Source: Streptomyces sp. NRRL F-6676 (lineage in GTDB: Bacteria; Actinomycetota; Actinomycetes; Streptomycetales; Streptomycetaceae). From it: a stretch of 64,000 nucleotides of DNA. The position numbers and the translations under genes are program-made. Below, piece by piece: positions 28,011 through 36,637 of this stretch (its first letter is position 1; the number at the start of each line of letters is the position of its first letter). Under the pieces are notes generated by a model. It worked only from the letters and a program-made list of their open reading frames with translations, ran no database searches and was not told where the DNA came from. The DNA is taken from the NCBI RefSeq assembly GCF_000725625.1, contig NZ_JOHS01000010.1:385820-449819 (forward strand), written 5' to 3'.

Positions 28011-28394
28011 ATGGTGACCAAGCAACAGCTCAAGGGCCTGCCCGAGGACGCCGACCTGCGACGCGCGGACTCCCTGGCCAGGGAGATCTTCTCCGACGTG
28101 GCCAACAAGTGGGCGCTCCTGATCATCGAGGCCCTCCACGAGCGCACCCTGCGCTTCAGCGAGCTGCGGAACGAGGTCGAGGGCATCAGCCACAAGATGC
28201 TCACCCAGAACCTGCGCATGCTGGAACGCAACGGCCTGGTCGACCGCACGGTGTACCCCACCGTGCCCCCACGCGTGGAGTACACCCTCACCGAACCGGG
28301 CCGGGGCCTGCACATCGCCGTCGACTCCCTCTGCGGCTGGACCCAGCAGCACCTCACCCACATCGAACGCGCCCGCGACAGCTTCGACGCCTGA
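28011..28394 (+). CDS. HxlR family transcriptional regulator
   Basis: 127 residues. The winged-helix core is typical: SDVANKWALLIIEALHERTLRFSEL, GISHKMLTQNLRMLERNGLV, and RVEYTLTEPGRGL. Residues 1-25 carry no Cys, so classical thiol sensing as in HypR/YodB is unlikely. It is divergent from the RidA gene and may control it. An alternative start upstream is not supported. Confidence 0.9.
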   Translation: MVTKQQLKGLPEDADLRRADSLAREIFSDVANKWALLIIEALHERTLRFSELRNEVEGISHKMLTQNLRMLERNGLVDRTVYPTVPPRVEYTLTEPGRGLHIAVDSLCGWTQQHLTHIERARDSFDA

Positions 28395-28404
28395 GCCCCG
28401 GCGC

Positions 28405-28422
28405 GGTCCCCACGAAGGGACC
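28405..28422. terminator. Hairpin between convergent HxlR and zur genes
   Basis: GGTCCC (28405-28410), loop CACGAA, GGGACC (28417-28422). It starts 10 bases after the HxlR stop; the remaining 115 bases to zur are GC-rich with short inverted repeats. Confidence 0.5.
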
Positions 28423-28537
28423 CTGACGCGTACTCGCCGTCCTGGTCGCGCCCCGGTCGCCCGCGCGGCGGAACCGCGGGTTCAACGCGGGCCCGCGCCC
28501 CGCGGCGGAGCCGGAAGGTCGGTGTGGGCGCGCGTTC

Positions 28538-28945
28538 CTACGACGCGCAGTCCCCGCACGTGCCGAAGATTTCCAGGGTGTGGTCCACGTTGACGTAGCC
28601 GTGGGTCGTGGCGATGGATTCGGCCCATTTCTCGACCGCGGGGCCCTCGACCTCGACCGCCTTGCCGCAGACGCGGCAGACCAGGTGGTGGTGGTGTTCG
28701 CCGGTGGAGCAGCGGCGGTAGACCGACTCGCCCTCGGACGTGCGCAGGACGTCGACCTCGCCGGCGTCGGCGAGGGACTGGAGCGTGCGGTAGACCGTGG
28801 TCAGACCGACCGCGTCGCCCTTGTGCTTGAGCATGTCGTGCAGATCCTGGGCGCTGCGGAACTCCTCCACCTCGTCCAGCGCCGCCGCCACGGCGGCGCG
28901 CTGGCGCGTGGATCGTCCCCGTACGGGCGGGCCGGCGGTGGTCAC
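28538..28945 (-). CDS. zur: Fur-family zinc uptake regulator Zur
   Basis: 135 residues. The winged helix carries RQRAAVAAALDEVEEFRSAQ and GLTTVYRTLQSLADAGEVDVL. The metal region is HHHHLVCRVCGKAVEVEG, with a C-terminal CGDC. Two CxxC pairs and a His cluster give the structural and regulatory zinc sites. Assignment as Zur rather than Fur rests on the adjacent znuABC genes and the Zur-like boxes at 31693-31729. The GTG at 28945 has AGGAGG upstream. The gap to znuB is 59 bases, and all four genes run on the minus strand. Confidence 0.9.
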   Translation of the reverse strand: MTTAGPPVRGRSTRQRAAVAAALDEVEEFRSAQDLHDMLKHKGDAVGLTTVYRTLQSLADAGEVDVLRTSEGESVYRRCSTGEHHHHLVCRVCGKAVEVEGPAVEKWAESIATTHGYVNVDHTLEIFGTCGDCAS

Positions 28946-29004
28946 CGTTGCCTCCTCACGTCTGCATCTCGCGGGGCCATTGTGCCAGCCCCGGCTGTGC
29001 GGGG

Positions 29005-29940
29005 TCAGGCGTCGACCCCCTCGGCAGGTCCTCGCATCGCCGGAAGCGTCGCTTCCGGTCCCGGGGATGCTGCCCCTTCCGGCAGGGCGCATTCCACCGG
29101 GTCCCCGCCTCCCGCCTCCGCACGCCTGGCCCGGCGTCTGGCCAGCGGTGCCGCCAGCGCCGTGAGGACGAGGAACGCGGCGATCGTCAGCAGCACGATC
29201 GTCGCGCCGGGCGGCACGTCCTGGTAGTACGACGTCACCGTGCCGCCGATCGTGGCGCTCACGCCGATCGCCACCGCGAGCGCGAACGTCGCCGCGAAGC
29301 TGCGGCCGAGCTGCTGCGCGGCCGCCACCGGCACCACCATCAGCGCCGAGACCAGCAGCAGCCCCACCACCCGCATCGCCACCGTCACCGTCACCGCCGC
29401 CGTGACGGCGGTGAGCAGGTTCAGCGCCCGCACCGGCAGCCCCGTCACCCGGGCGAACTCCTCGTCCTGGCTGACCGCGAACAGCTGTCGCCGCAGCCCC
29501 AGGGTGACCAGGACGACGAAGGCGGCGAGCACACAGATCGCCGTGACGTCCGACTCCGACACCGTCGACAGCGAACCGAACAGATACGAGGTCAGGTTGG
29601 CGTTGGAACCGCCCGGCGCCAGGTTGATGAGCATGACGCCGCCCGCCATGCCGCCGTAGAAGAGCATCGCCAGCGCGATGTCGCCGCGCGTACGGCCGTA
29701 CCAGCGGATCAGCTCCATCAGCACCGCGCCGAGGACCGAGACCGCCGTCGCCATCCACACCGGGGACCAGGAGAGCAGGAAGCCCAGGCCGACGCCGGTC
29801 ATCGCGACGTGGCCGATGCCGTCGCCCATCAGGGACTGGCGGCGCTGCACCAGGTAGATGCCGACCGCGGGCGCGGTGATCCCCACCAGCACGGCGGCCA
29901 GCAGCGCCCGCTGCATGAAGGCGTAGTTCAGGATTTCCAT
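29005..29940 (-). CDS. znuB: Zinc ABC transporter permease ZnuB
   Basis: 311 residues of the ABC-3 permease family with about eight membrane segments. Characteristic stretches are QRRQSLMGDGIGHVAMTGVG near residue 35 and VSALMVVPVAAAQQLGRSF near residue 205. The last 45 residues are a hydrophilic tail rich in Ala, Gly, Pro and Glu. The start overlaps the znuC stop by one base. It forms the membrane channel of the ZnuABC importer. Confidence 0.93.
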   Translation of the reverse strand: MEILNYAFMQRALLAAVLVGITAPAVGIYLVQRRQSLMGDGIGHVAMTGVGLGFLLSWSPVWMATAVSVLGAVLMELIRWYGRTRGDIALAMLFYGGMAGGVMLINLAPGGSNANLTSYLFGSLSTVSESDVTAICVLAAFVVLVTLGLRRQLFAVSQDEEFARVTGLPVRALNLLTAVTAAVTVTVAMRVVGLLLVSALMVVPVAAAQQLGRSFAATFALAVAIGVSATIGGTVTSYYQDVPPGATIVLLTIAAFLVLTALAAPLARRRARRAEAGGGDPVECALPEGAASPGPEATLPAMRGPAEGVDA

Positions 29941-30734
29941 CAGCTCAGCAGTCCCGTGCGGCTCGCGGCCCCGGCGGGGGCGTGCGGGTGGACGTGGTCG
30001 TGGCCCGGCAGGGCGTGCAGGCCGAGCGCCTTCGGTGGCGGGCCGTCGTGCAGGACGCAGCCGTCGCGCAGCACGACCGCGCGGTCGATCAGCGGCTCCA
30101 GCGGGCCCAGTTCGTGCAGGACGAGCAGGACGGTGACGCCCTCGGCGACCTGGCCACGCAGGGCTTCGGCCAGCACGCGCTGGCTGGCCAGGTCCACGCC
30201 CGCCATCGGCTCGTCCATGATCAGCAGCTCCGGCTCGGCGGCCAGCGCGCGGGCGATCAGTACCCGCTGGTGCTGGCCGCCGGAGAGCGCGTCCACGGAG
30301 TCCTTGGCGCGGTCCGCCATGCCGACCAGCTCCAGCGCGTGGCGCACGGCGTCGCGGTCGGCCCGGCGCAGTACGCCGAAGCGGGTCCGGGAGAGCCGGC
30401 CGGAGGAGACGACCTCGGTCACCGTGGCGGGCACGCCGCCCGCGGCCGTCGTCCGCTGGGGCACGTATCCCACGCGCCGCCAGTCGCGGAACCGCCGCCG
30501 GGGCGTGCCGAACAGTTCGACGTCGCCGGAGGTGACCGGCACCTGGCCGATCACCGTACGGACCGCCGTGGACTTGCCGGAGCCGTTGGCGCCGAGCAGG
30601 GCGACGACCTCGCCGCGCCGCACGGTCAGGTCGATGCCGCGCAGCACCGGCCGTGAGCCCAGCTCGGCGGTGACACCGCGCAGGGCGATGACGGGCTCGG
30701 CGAGCCCGTCCGCCGCACCGTCGCGCCCGGTCAT
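29940..30734 (-). CDS. znuC: Zinc ABC transporter ATP-binding protein ZnuC
   Basis: 264 residues. Walker A is LLGANGSGKST, the signature is LSGGQHQRVLIARAL, and Walker B is LLIMDEPMAG, followed by the H-loop VLHELG. The C-terminal tail is His-rich (LHALPGHDHVHPHA), which may bind zinc. The start overlaps the znuA stop by four bases and the stop touches the znuB start, so translation of all three is coupled. Confidence 0.93.
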   Translation of the reverse strand: MTGRDGAADGLAEPVIALRGVTAELGSRPVLRGIDLTVRRGEVVALLGANGSGKSTAVRTVIGQVPVTSGDVELFGTPRRRFRDWRRVGYVPQRTTAAGGVPATVTEVVSSGRLSRTRFGVLRRADRDAVRHALELVGMADRAKDSVDALSGGQHQRVLIARALAAEPELLIMDEPMAGVDLASQRVLAEALRGQVAEGVTVLLVLHELGPLEPLIDRAVVLRDGCVLHDGPPPKALGLHALPGHDHVHPHAPAGAASRTGLLS

Positions 30735-31693
30735 GCGCTGCCCAGAGCCTTCTGGAGCGCCTTCAGGTTGGACTCCATCACCTGGAAGTAGTCGTCGCCG
30801 CGGGACTTGTCCGTGATGCCCTCGATCGGGTCGAGGACGTCCGTCTTGAGGTTCGCGTCGGCGGCGATCGTCTTCGCGGTCTTGTCGCTGACGAGCGTCT
30901 CGTAGAAGACGGTGGTGACGCCGTCGGCCTTCGCCATCCTCTCCAGCTCCCTGACCCGGGCCGCGCTCGGCTCCGACTCCGGGTCCAGGCCGTTGATGGC
31001 CTCCTCGGTGAGGCCGTAGCGCTCCGAGAGGTAGCCGAAGGCGGCGTGCGTGGTGATGAAGACCTTGGAGGAGGTGTTCTTCAGGCCCGTCTCGAACCGC
31101 GTGTTGAGCTTGTCGAGCCGCTTCACCAGGGCCGCGGTGTTCTTCCGGTACGCGTCGGCGTGGTCGGGGTCGGCCTTCTCGAAGGCCTTGCCGACGCCCT
31201 CGGCGACCTCGGCGTAGCGCACGGGGTCGAGCCAGATGTGCGGGTCCTTGCCGCCGGACTCCTCCTCGCCGTGCTCGTCGTCGTGCTCGGCGGCGTGGCC
31301 GCCGACCTCGTTGCCGTGCTTTTCGAGCGTGGTCAGGGAGGCGGCGTCGATCTTCGTCTTGACCTCGGACTGGGCGACGGCGTCGTCCACGGAGGGCTGG
31401 AGGTTGTCGAGGTAGAGCACCGCGTCGGACTCCTGGAGCCGCGCGGTCTGCTGGGCGCTGATCTCCAGGTCGTGCGGCTCCTGGCCGGGCTGGGTCAGGC
31501 TCGTGACGTGCACGTTGTCGCCGCCGATCGACTCGGCGAGGAAGGCGAGCGGGTAGAAGGACGCCACGACGTCGAACTTGTCGGTGCTGCCGCCCGCGGC
31601 ATCGTCGGAGGAGCAGGCGGAGGTGGCCGCGAGGGTGAGCGCGGAGACCGCGGTCAGCGCGGCCGTGGGTATGAGTCGGCGCCGTACGTTCAT
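30731..31693 (-). CDS. znuA: Zinc-binding lipoprotein ZnuA
   Basis: 320 residues from ATG 31693. The signal (LIPTAALTAVSALTLAATSAC) ends in a lipobox with Cys near residue 27, followed by SSDDAAGG. Metal ligands are expected at the His in GQEPHDLEIS, the His in DPHIWLDP and the His in ITTHAAFGY. A His/Asp/Glu-rich loop (HAAEHDDEHGEEE) is the zinc-scavenging loop of ZnuA. A ribosome site is absent; the promoter geometry suggests a leaderless transcript from this ATG. Upstream in-frame starts at 31702 and 31714 lie inside the promoter. Confidence 0.9.
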   Translation of the reverse strand: MNVRRRLIPTAALTAVSALTLAATSACSSDDAAGGSTDKFDVVASFYPLAFLAESIGGDNVHVTSLTQPGQEPHDLEISAQQTARLQESDAVLYLDNLQPSVDDAVAQSEVKTKIDAASLTTLEKHGNEVGGHAAEHDDEHGEEESGGKDPHIWLDPVRYAEVAEGVGKAFEKADPDHADAYRKNTAALVKRLDKLNTRFETGLKNTSSKVFITTHAAFGYLSERYGLTEEAINGLDPESEPSAARVRELERMAKADGVTTVFYETLVSDKTAKTIAADANLKTDVLDPIEGITDKSRGDDYFQVMESNLKALQKALGSA

Positions 31694-31730
31694 GACAGTC
31701 ATTTTCAACGACAATGGAAACGATTGTCAA
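31693..31730 (-). promoter_or_regulatory. znuA promoter with two Zur-box-like sites
   Basis: Reading on the minus strand, TTGACA is a perfect -35 at 31730-31725 and GAAAAT (31706-31701) is the -10 after 18 bases. A Zur-box match TGACAATCGTTTCCA covers the -35 and spacer (31715-31729). A second, TGAAAATGACTGTCA (31693-31707), covers the -10 and start with one mismatch to TGNNNATNNTNNNCA. Repression by Zur bound to zinc is inferred. Confidence 0.65.
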
Positions 31731-31910
31731 TAAGCGTCCGTAGGGAGGGGGTGAGGAGGGGGTGGCGAGCGCCGCCGGAGGGCCGACGGCGAGTCGGTCG
31801 GCCCCTTTTGTCACCGGTGTCCGTACACCGGCCCCACCGATTTGATGCGAGGCCGGGCCGCGCCGGTAACCTGAAGCATTCGCGCCGTTCCGTCGTATGA
31901 AGAGAGCATC

Positions 31911-33293
31911 GTGGCCGCCGACAAGATCGACACCATCGTCAGCCTGAGCAAGCGCCGTGGGTTCGTGTACCCCTGTAGTGAGATCTACGGCGGGCAGCGC
32001 GCCGCCTGGGACTACGGCCCGCTCGGCGTCGAGCTCAAGGAGAACATCAAGCGCCAGTGGTGGCGTTACATGGTCACCTCCCGCGAGGACGTCGTCGGTA
32101 TCGACTCGTCGGTGATCCTGGCCACCGAGGTCTGGGTGGCCTCCGGTCACGTCGCCACCTTCACCGACCCGCTCACCGAGTGCACCTCCTGCCACAAGCG
32201 CTTCCGCGCCGACCACCTGGAAGAGGCCTACGAGGAGAAGAAGGGGCACGCCCCGGCAGGCGGCCTGGCCGACATCAACTGTCCCAACTGCGGCAACAAG
32301 GGCACCTTCACCGAGCCCAAGCAGTTCTCGGGTCTGCTCTCCACCCACCTCGGCCCCACCCAGGACTCCGGCTCGGTCGCCTACCTGCGCCCCGAGACCG
32401 CCCAGGGCATCTTCACCAACTTCGCCCAGGTCCAGCAGACCTCGCGCCGCAAGCCGCCGTTCGGCATCGCCCAGATGGGCAAGTCCTTCCGCAACGAGAT
32501 CACGCCCGGCAACTTCATCTTCCGCACCCGCGAGTTCGAGCAGATGGAGATGGAGTTCTTCGTCAAGCCGGGCGAGGACGAGAAGTGGCAGGAGTACTGG
32601 ATGGAGCAGCGCTGGGACTGGTACCGGGGCCTGGGCCTGCGTGAGGAGAACATGCGCTGGTACGAGCACCCGAAGGAGAAGCTCTCCCACTACTCCAAGC
32701 GCACCGCCGACATCGAGTACCGCTTCCGGTTCGGCGGCTCGGAGTGGGGCGAGCTGGAGGGCGTCGCCAACCGCACCGACTACGACCTCGGCGCCCACGC
32801 CAAGGCCTCCGGCCAGGACCTGTCGTACTTCGACCAGGAGGCCGGCGAGCGCTGGACGCCGTACGTCATCGAGCCCGCCGCCGGTGTCGGCCGCACGATG
32901 CTCGCCTTCCTCCTCGACGCCTACGTCGAGGACGAGGCGCCCAACGCCAAGGGCAAGATGGAGAAGCGCACGGTGCTGCGGCTCGACCCGCGCCTGGCGC
33001 CGGTCAAGGTCGCCGTCCTGCCGCTGTCCCGCAACGCCGAGCTGTCGCCGAAGGCGAAGGGGCTCGCGCAGGCGCTGCGGCAGAACTGGAACATCGAGTT
33101 CGACGACGCGGGCGCGATCGGGCGCCGTTACCGCCGCCAGGACGAGATCGGTACGCCGTTCTGCGTGACCGTCGACTTCGACACGCTCGAGGACAACGCG
33201 GTGACGGTGCGGGAGCGGGACTCGATGAAGCAGGAGCGGGTGTCCCTCGACCAGATCGAGGGCTACCTGGGGAGCCGGCTCGTCGGCTGCTAG
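31911..33293 (+). CDS. glyS: Glycyl-tRNA synthetase (alpha2 type)
   Basis: 460 residues, the length of the homodimeric class II enzyme. Motif 2 is seen as [27 protein letters not shown]. Motif 3 is [13 protein letters not shown]. The N-terminal insertion has a zinc-like pair of CxxC motifs ([10 protein letters not shown] and [10 protein letters not shown]). The C-terminal anticodon-binding domain starts near residue 350 ([12 protein letters not shown]). It charges tRNA-Gly. It is divergent from znuA across about 217 bases. The GTG at 31911 has GAAGAGAG upstream. Confidence 0.95.
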   Translation: MAADKIDTIVSLSKRRGFVYPCSEIYGGQRAAWDYGPLGVELKENIKRQWWRYMVTSREDVVGIDSSVILATEVWVASGHVATFTDPLTECTSCHKRFRADHLEEAYEEKKGHAPAGGLADINCPNCGNKGTFTEPKQFSGLLSTHLGPTQDSGSVAYLRPETAQGIFTNFAQVQQTSRRKPPFGIAQMGKSFRNEITPGNFIFRTREFEQMEMEFFVKPGEDEKWQEYWMEQRWDWYRGLGLREENMRWYEHPKEKLSHYSKRTADIEYRFRFGGSEWGELEGVANRTDYDLGAHAKASGQDLSYFDQEAGERWTPYVIEPAAGVGRTMLAFLLDAYVEDEAPNAKGKMEKRTVLRLDPRLAPVKVAVLPLSRNAELSPKAKGLAQALRQNWNIEFDDAGAIGRRYRRQDEIGTPFCVTVDFDTLEDNAVTVRERDSMKQERVSLDQIEGYLGSRLVGC

Positions 33294-33312
33294 CCGGTTC
33301 GCGGGTGTGCGC

Positions 33313-33352
33313 GCCGTTCCCCGTGTCCCTCGCAGGGGCCGCGGGGAACGGC
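33313..33352. terminator. Bidirectional terminator between glyS and XRE gene
   Basis: GCCGTTCCCCG (33313-33323) and CGGGGAACGGC (33342-33352) pair perfectly over 11 bp around an 18-base loop that itself holds CCCT/AGGG. It fills the 63-base gap between the convergent genes. Confidence 0.75.
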
Positions 33353-33356
33353 GTTC

Positions 33357-34253
33357 TCATGCGCCCGTCGCCATCGCGTGCAGCCGTTCCAGGCGGGCGC
33401 GCGTCTCGTCGTCCGCCGGGGCGTACGTGACCAGACGGAGGCCGTTGCGCGGGCCCAGCCAGAGGTCGGTGTGGTCCAGGGTGAGCAGGCCGACCCGGGA
33501 GTTGTCGAACCGCTTGCGCTTGCCGTGCGCGCCCATCACCTCGTGCCGCTCCCAGAGCTCGGCGAACTCCTCCGACTCCGTGCGCAGCCGGTGCAGGAGC
33601 GTCTTCCAGGCGGGCTCGGCGAGATGCTCTGCCATCGCCGCGCGGAGCTTGGCCGTCATCAGGCGCAGCACCTCCTCGCGGTTGGTCAGCGAGGTGCGCC
33701 ACTCGGGGTGGGTGTAGGCGAGCAGCATGCAGTTGCGGTCCTGCGGGGGCACCGCGTCCATGTCGCACAGCATCAGGCCGTAGGTGCGGTTGTAGGCGAG
33801 GATGTCGTACCGGCTGTTCTGCACGCAGGCGGGCAGCGGCTCCAGTTGCTTCAGCAGGATGCGCTGGGCGTCGGTGACACCGGTGCAGGCGGCGCCGGGG
33901 GCGGGGTCGATGGCCCCGGCCAGGTTGAACAGGTGCGCGCGCTCGCTGGAGTCGAGCAGCAGCGCCCGGGCGAGGGAGTCCAGGACCTGCACCGAGACCT
34001 GGATGTTGCGGGCCTGCTCCAGCCATGTGTACCAGGTGACGCCGACCGCGGAGAGCTGGGCGACCTCCTCGCGGCGCAGCCCGGGGGTGCGCCGGCGCAC
34101 GCCGCGGGGCAGCCCGACCTGCTCGGGCGTGACATGCTCGCGGCGGTGCCGCAGGAAGGCGGCCAGTTCGTGCCGCCGCACCGCCGACGCGGAGCCCTCG
34201 CGCCCCGGCGCGGTCTCTCGTACGGTCGTCGTCTCCTGCGCGGTCGTCGTCAT
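33357..34253 (-). CDS. XRE/MmyB-type transcriptional regulator
   Basis: 298 residues. The helix-turn-helix is at residues 45-85 (RRRTPGLRREEVAQLSAVGV then TWYTWLEQARNIQVSVQVLD). The C-terminal MmyB-like ligand domain runs from about residue 115 (PACVQNSRYDILAYNRTYG) to the end. This family binds fatty-acid-like ligands and often represses a divergent gene. Here the divergent gene encodes a VOC protein, 139 bases away. The ATG at 34253 fits the family. Confidence 0.9.
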   Translation of the reverse strand: MTTTAQETTTVRETAPGREGSASAVRRHELAAFLRHRREHVTPEQVGLPRGVRRRTPGLRREEVAQLSAVGVTWYTWLEQARNIQVSVQVLDSLARALLLDSSERAHLFNLAGAIDPAPGAACTGVTDAQRILLKQLEPLPACVQNSRYDILAYNRTYGLMLCDMDAVPPQDRNCMLLAYTHPEWRTSLTNREEVLRLMTAKLRAAMAEHLAEPAWKTLLHRLRTESEEFAELWERHEVMGAHGKRKRFDNSRVGLLTLDHTDLWLGPRNGLRLVTYAPADDETRARLERLHAMATGA

Positions 34254-34295
34254 GCTTCCAGGATGGCGTCTGCCGGAACCTGTTTCCAGGTGGTG

Positions 34296-34327
34296 CTGGT
34301 ACCAGGATGAGGACACTCCGGTACCAG
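34296..34327. promoter_or_regulatory. Paired GGTACC motifs between XRE and VOC genes
   Basis: CTGGTACCAG (34296-34305) is a perfect palindrome, and a second GGTACCAG begins at 34320, 22 bases (two helical turns) further on. It is a candidate operator for the XRE regulator. Confidence 0.35.
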
Positions 34328-34392
34328 CCTGGGGGCGTTGCGCGACCGGTGCCGCTGGACACGACCGCCTCCCGCCCCGTAGAAGCGATGTC

Positions 34393-34860
34393 ATGACCGC
34401 ACACGTCGAAACCCTGCACGTCAAACTCGTCGTCGACACCGCCGACGCCCCCGCGCTCGCGGAGTTCTGGGCCGCCGCGCTCGGCTACGCCGTCGAGGAC
34501 AACAGCGCCCTGATCGAACGGCTCCTGGCGGCCGGGCAGTTGCCCGAGGCGGCGACGGCCGAGCACGGCGGCCGCCGGATCTTCCGGGGCCTCGCGGGGA
34601 TCCGGCACCCCGACGACCCGTACGACGAGGCCACCGGCATCGGCACGGGCCGGCGCATCCTCTTCCAGGACGTGCCGGAGCCGAAGACGGCGAAGAACCG
34701 GCTGCACCTCGACGTGCACGCGGGGAAGGAGGGGCGGGAGGCGACCGTCGCCCGCCTGGAGTCGCTGGGCGCGCGGCGGGTCGAGGAGGTCGACCGGGGG
34801 CCGGCGGGCCACTGGTGGGTGATGCGCGACCCGGAGGGCAACGAGTTCTGCGTCGCCTGA
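34393..34860 (+). CDS. VOC family protein
   Basis: 155 residues. The VOC start HVKLVVDTADAPALAEFWAA, the central KNRLHLDVHA, and the C-terminal MRDPEGNEFCVA are typical of the glyoxalase-like (Glyoxalase_6) group. A ligand set of H, H and E is plausible (H9, H119 in LHLDVH, E in GNEFCV). The substrate is unknown. It is divergent from the XRE/MmyB-type regulator and convergent with the TetR gene. Confidence 0.85.
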   Translation: MTAHVETLHVKLVVDTADAPALAEFWAAALGYAVEDNSALIERLLAAGQLPEAATAEHGGRRIFRGLAGIRHPDDPYDEATGIGTGRRILFQDVPEPKTAKNRLHLDVHAGKEGREATVARLESLGARRVEEVDRGPAGHWWVMRDPEGNEFCVA

Positions 34861-34871
34861 CGTTCGCTGTC

Positions 34872-35468
34872 TCAGGGCGCCCGCAGCCCTGTCACCAGCA
34901 GGTCGAGGACGGTTTCCAGACGGGTGCCGGCGCCCGGCTGTTGCCAGTCGCGGGCGTGGTACGGGGCGTGGAAGCGGGAGGTGGCGTCGAGGAGGGCCGT
35001 GGCGGTGGAGGCCGGGTCCAGGGTCTGCCGGAAGCTGCCGTCGGAGATGCCGGCGCGGACGATCGTGGTGAGCTGGGCGGTGAGGTCGCCGACGTGGCGG
35101 TCGACGATCGCGCTGTTCTCCCTGGCCAGCACGCCGAACGTGGCGAACAGTTCCGGGTCGTCCACCGCACGGCGCCGCTTGATGTCGAACAGCGCGCGGC
35201 ACCAGGCGCGCAGCCGTTCGGCCGGGGCGAGGGCGGTGTCGCCGACGATCCCGGCCAGCCCCTGGTGCGTACGGTCCAGCCAGCGCTGCGCCACGGCCTC
35301 CCGCAGCGCCGTCTTCGTACGGAAGTGCCGGTACACGCTGCCGTGGCTGACCCCGAGCGCGCGGGCCACGTCCACCACGGTCGCCTTGGCGGGGCCGTGG
35401 CGGCGCAGCACCTCCTCGGTGGCTTCGAGGATGCGCTCGGCGGTGAGGACGTCGCTGGTCGGTGCCAT
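34872..35468 (-). CDS. TetR family transcriptional regulator
   Basis: 198 residues. The helix-turn-helix near residues 20-55 reads VVDVARALGVSHGSVYRHFR. The C-terminal domain is ligand-binding and not conserved. TACCGT followed by seven bases before the ATG suggests a leaderless transcript. It is 35 bases downstream of the GlxA regulator gene, on the same strand, so they may be co-transcribed. Its target is unknown. Confidence 0.9.
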   Translation of the reverse strand: MAPTSDVLTAERILEATEEVLRRHGPAKATVVDVARALGVSHGSVYRHFRTKTALREAVAQRWLDRTHQGLAGIVGDTALAPAERLRAWCRALFDIKRRRAVDDPELFATFGVLARENSAIVDRHVGDLTAQLTTIVRAGISDGSFRQTLDPASTATALLDATSRFHAPYHARDWQQPGAGTRLETVLDLLVTGLRAP

Positions 35469-35503
35469 GCGGGAGACGGTACCCGGGCCGTACGGCCGCC
35501 CGG

Positions 35504-36490
35504 TCACCCTGCCACCGCCGGCTCCGGGGCGCTGTGGGCGCGGCGGTAGGCGAGCGGGGACAGGCCGACGTACGTGTGGAAGTGCTTGCGCAGGGCGACG
35601 GGGTCGCCGAAGCCGCAGGCGGTGGCGATCCGGGCGATGGTCAGATCGGTGGACTCAAGGAGCAGGCGCGCGTGCGCCAGCCGCCGCTGGGCCAGCCACT
35701 TCAGCGGGCTGCTGCCCACCTCGCTGCGGAACTTCCGGGTGAACGTGCGCACACTCATGTGCGCGTGCCGGGCCATGTCCTCCAGGGTGACCGGCTCGGC
35801 CAGCCGGTCGAGGACCCACTGCCGGGTCGCCGAGGTGGAGCGGTCGGTGTCGCGCGGGACCGGGTGCTCGATGAACTGCGCCTGACCGCCCTCGCGCCAC
35901 GGGGCCACCACGCAGCGCCGTGCGGCGGCCGAGGCCACCGTCGCCCCGTGGTCGAGGCGGACCAGATGCAGGCACAGGTCGATGCCGGCCGCTCCGCCGG
36001 CGGAGGTCAGGATGCGGCCGTTGTCGACGAACAGCACGTCGGGATCGACCTCGACGGCGGGGAACCGCCGCGCCAGCGCGTCGCACAGCGTCCAGTGAGT
36101 GGTGGCCCGCCTGCCGTCCAGCAGACCGGCCGCCGCGAGCAGGAACGCCGAGGTGCACAGGCTGACGATGCGGGTGCGCGGCCCGATGCGGTCGAGCGCG
36201 GCGGCGAGCTCGGCGGGGAGCGCGCCGGTGGTGAGCAGCCGCGCGGTGGGCTCCTGCGTGGCGAGGACGACGGTGTCCGCGCTCTCCAGCGCCGACTCGT
36301 CGTGCTCGACGACGATCCGGTAGTCCTCGTGCGTGCGCACCGGCCGGCCGCCGAGGGAGCAGGTGGTGACGGAGTAGAGGCGGGTCCCGTCCGGTGTGCG
36401 GGCCTCGTTGAAGACCCGGGCCGGGATGCCCAGGTCCAGGGGGAGGACTCCGTCGAGGGCGAGGACGACGACACGGTGCGGTAGGGCCAT
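35504..36490 (-). CDS. GlxA family regulator (DJ-1/PfpI plus AraC)
   Basis: 328 residues. An N-terminal DJ-1/PfpI-like domain has the nucleophile-elbow region SLCTSAFLLAAAGLLDGRRA. The C-terminal AraC DNA-binding domain has LEDMARHAHMSVRTFTRKFR and IARIATACGFGDPVALRKHF. It is divergent from an oxidoreductase operon across a region with an 18-bp-arm inverted repeat, which it probably binds. TACCAT followed by seven bases before the ATG suggests a leaderless transcript. Confidence 0.9.
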   Translation of the reverse strand: MALPHRVVVLALDGVLPLDLGIPARVFNEARTPDGTRLYSVTTCSLGGRPVRTHEDYRIVVEHDESALESADTVVLATQEPTARLLTTGALPAELAAALDRIGPRTRIVSLCTSAFLLAAAGLLDGRRATTHWTLCDALARRFPAVEVDPDVLFVDNGRILTSAGGAAGIDLCLHLVRLDHGATVASAAARRCVVAPWREGGQAQFIEHPVPRDTDRSTSATRQWVLDRLAEPVTLEDMARHAHMSVRTFTRKFRSEVGSSPLKWLAQRRLAHARLLLESTDLTIARIATACGFGDPVALRKHFHTYVGLSPLAYRRAHSAPEPAVAG

Positions 36491-36549
36491 GGCCGGAATG
36501 GTACGACAGGTGGCCCTCCGGCCACTCACTCGCCTTCCCGCGGGCACGG

Positions 36550-36602
36550 CACTGTTTCTCTTGCGGAGCCCACGGTCACCCGTCTCCGCGAGAGAAACAG
36601 TG
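36550..36602. promoter_or_regulatory. Long inverted repeat operator between GlxA regulator and oxidoreductase operon
   Basis: CACTGTTTCTCTTGCGGA (36550-36567) and TCCGCGAGAGAAACAGTG (36585-36602) match as inverted copies at 17 of 18 positions, with a 17-base spacer. It lies in the middle of the 147-base divergent region. As each half is 18 bp, AraC-type dimer binding is the likely role. Confidence 0.65.
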
Positions 36603-36637
36603 GAACCGGATACATGAGCTACAAGAGCGAGGACACG

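Noticed and set aside
31694..31714. Longer ZnuA start at TTG 31714 or ATG 31702
   Set aside because: These lie in the inferred -10 and spacer of the promoter and lack ribosome sites; the ATG at 31693 fits a leaderless transcript and the signal peptide.
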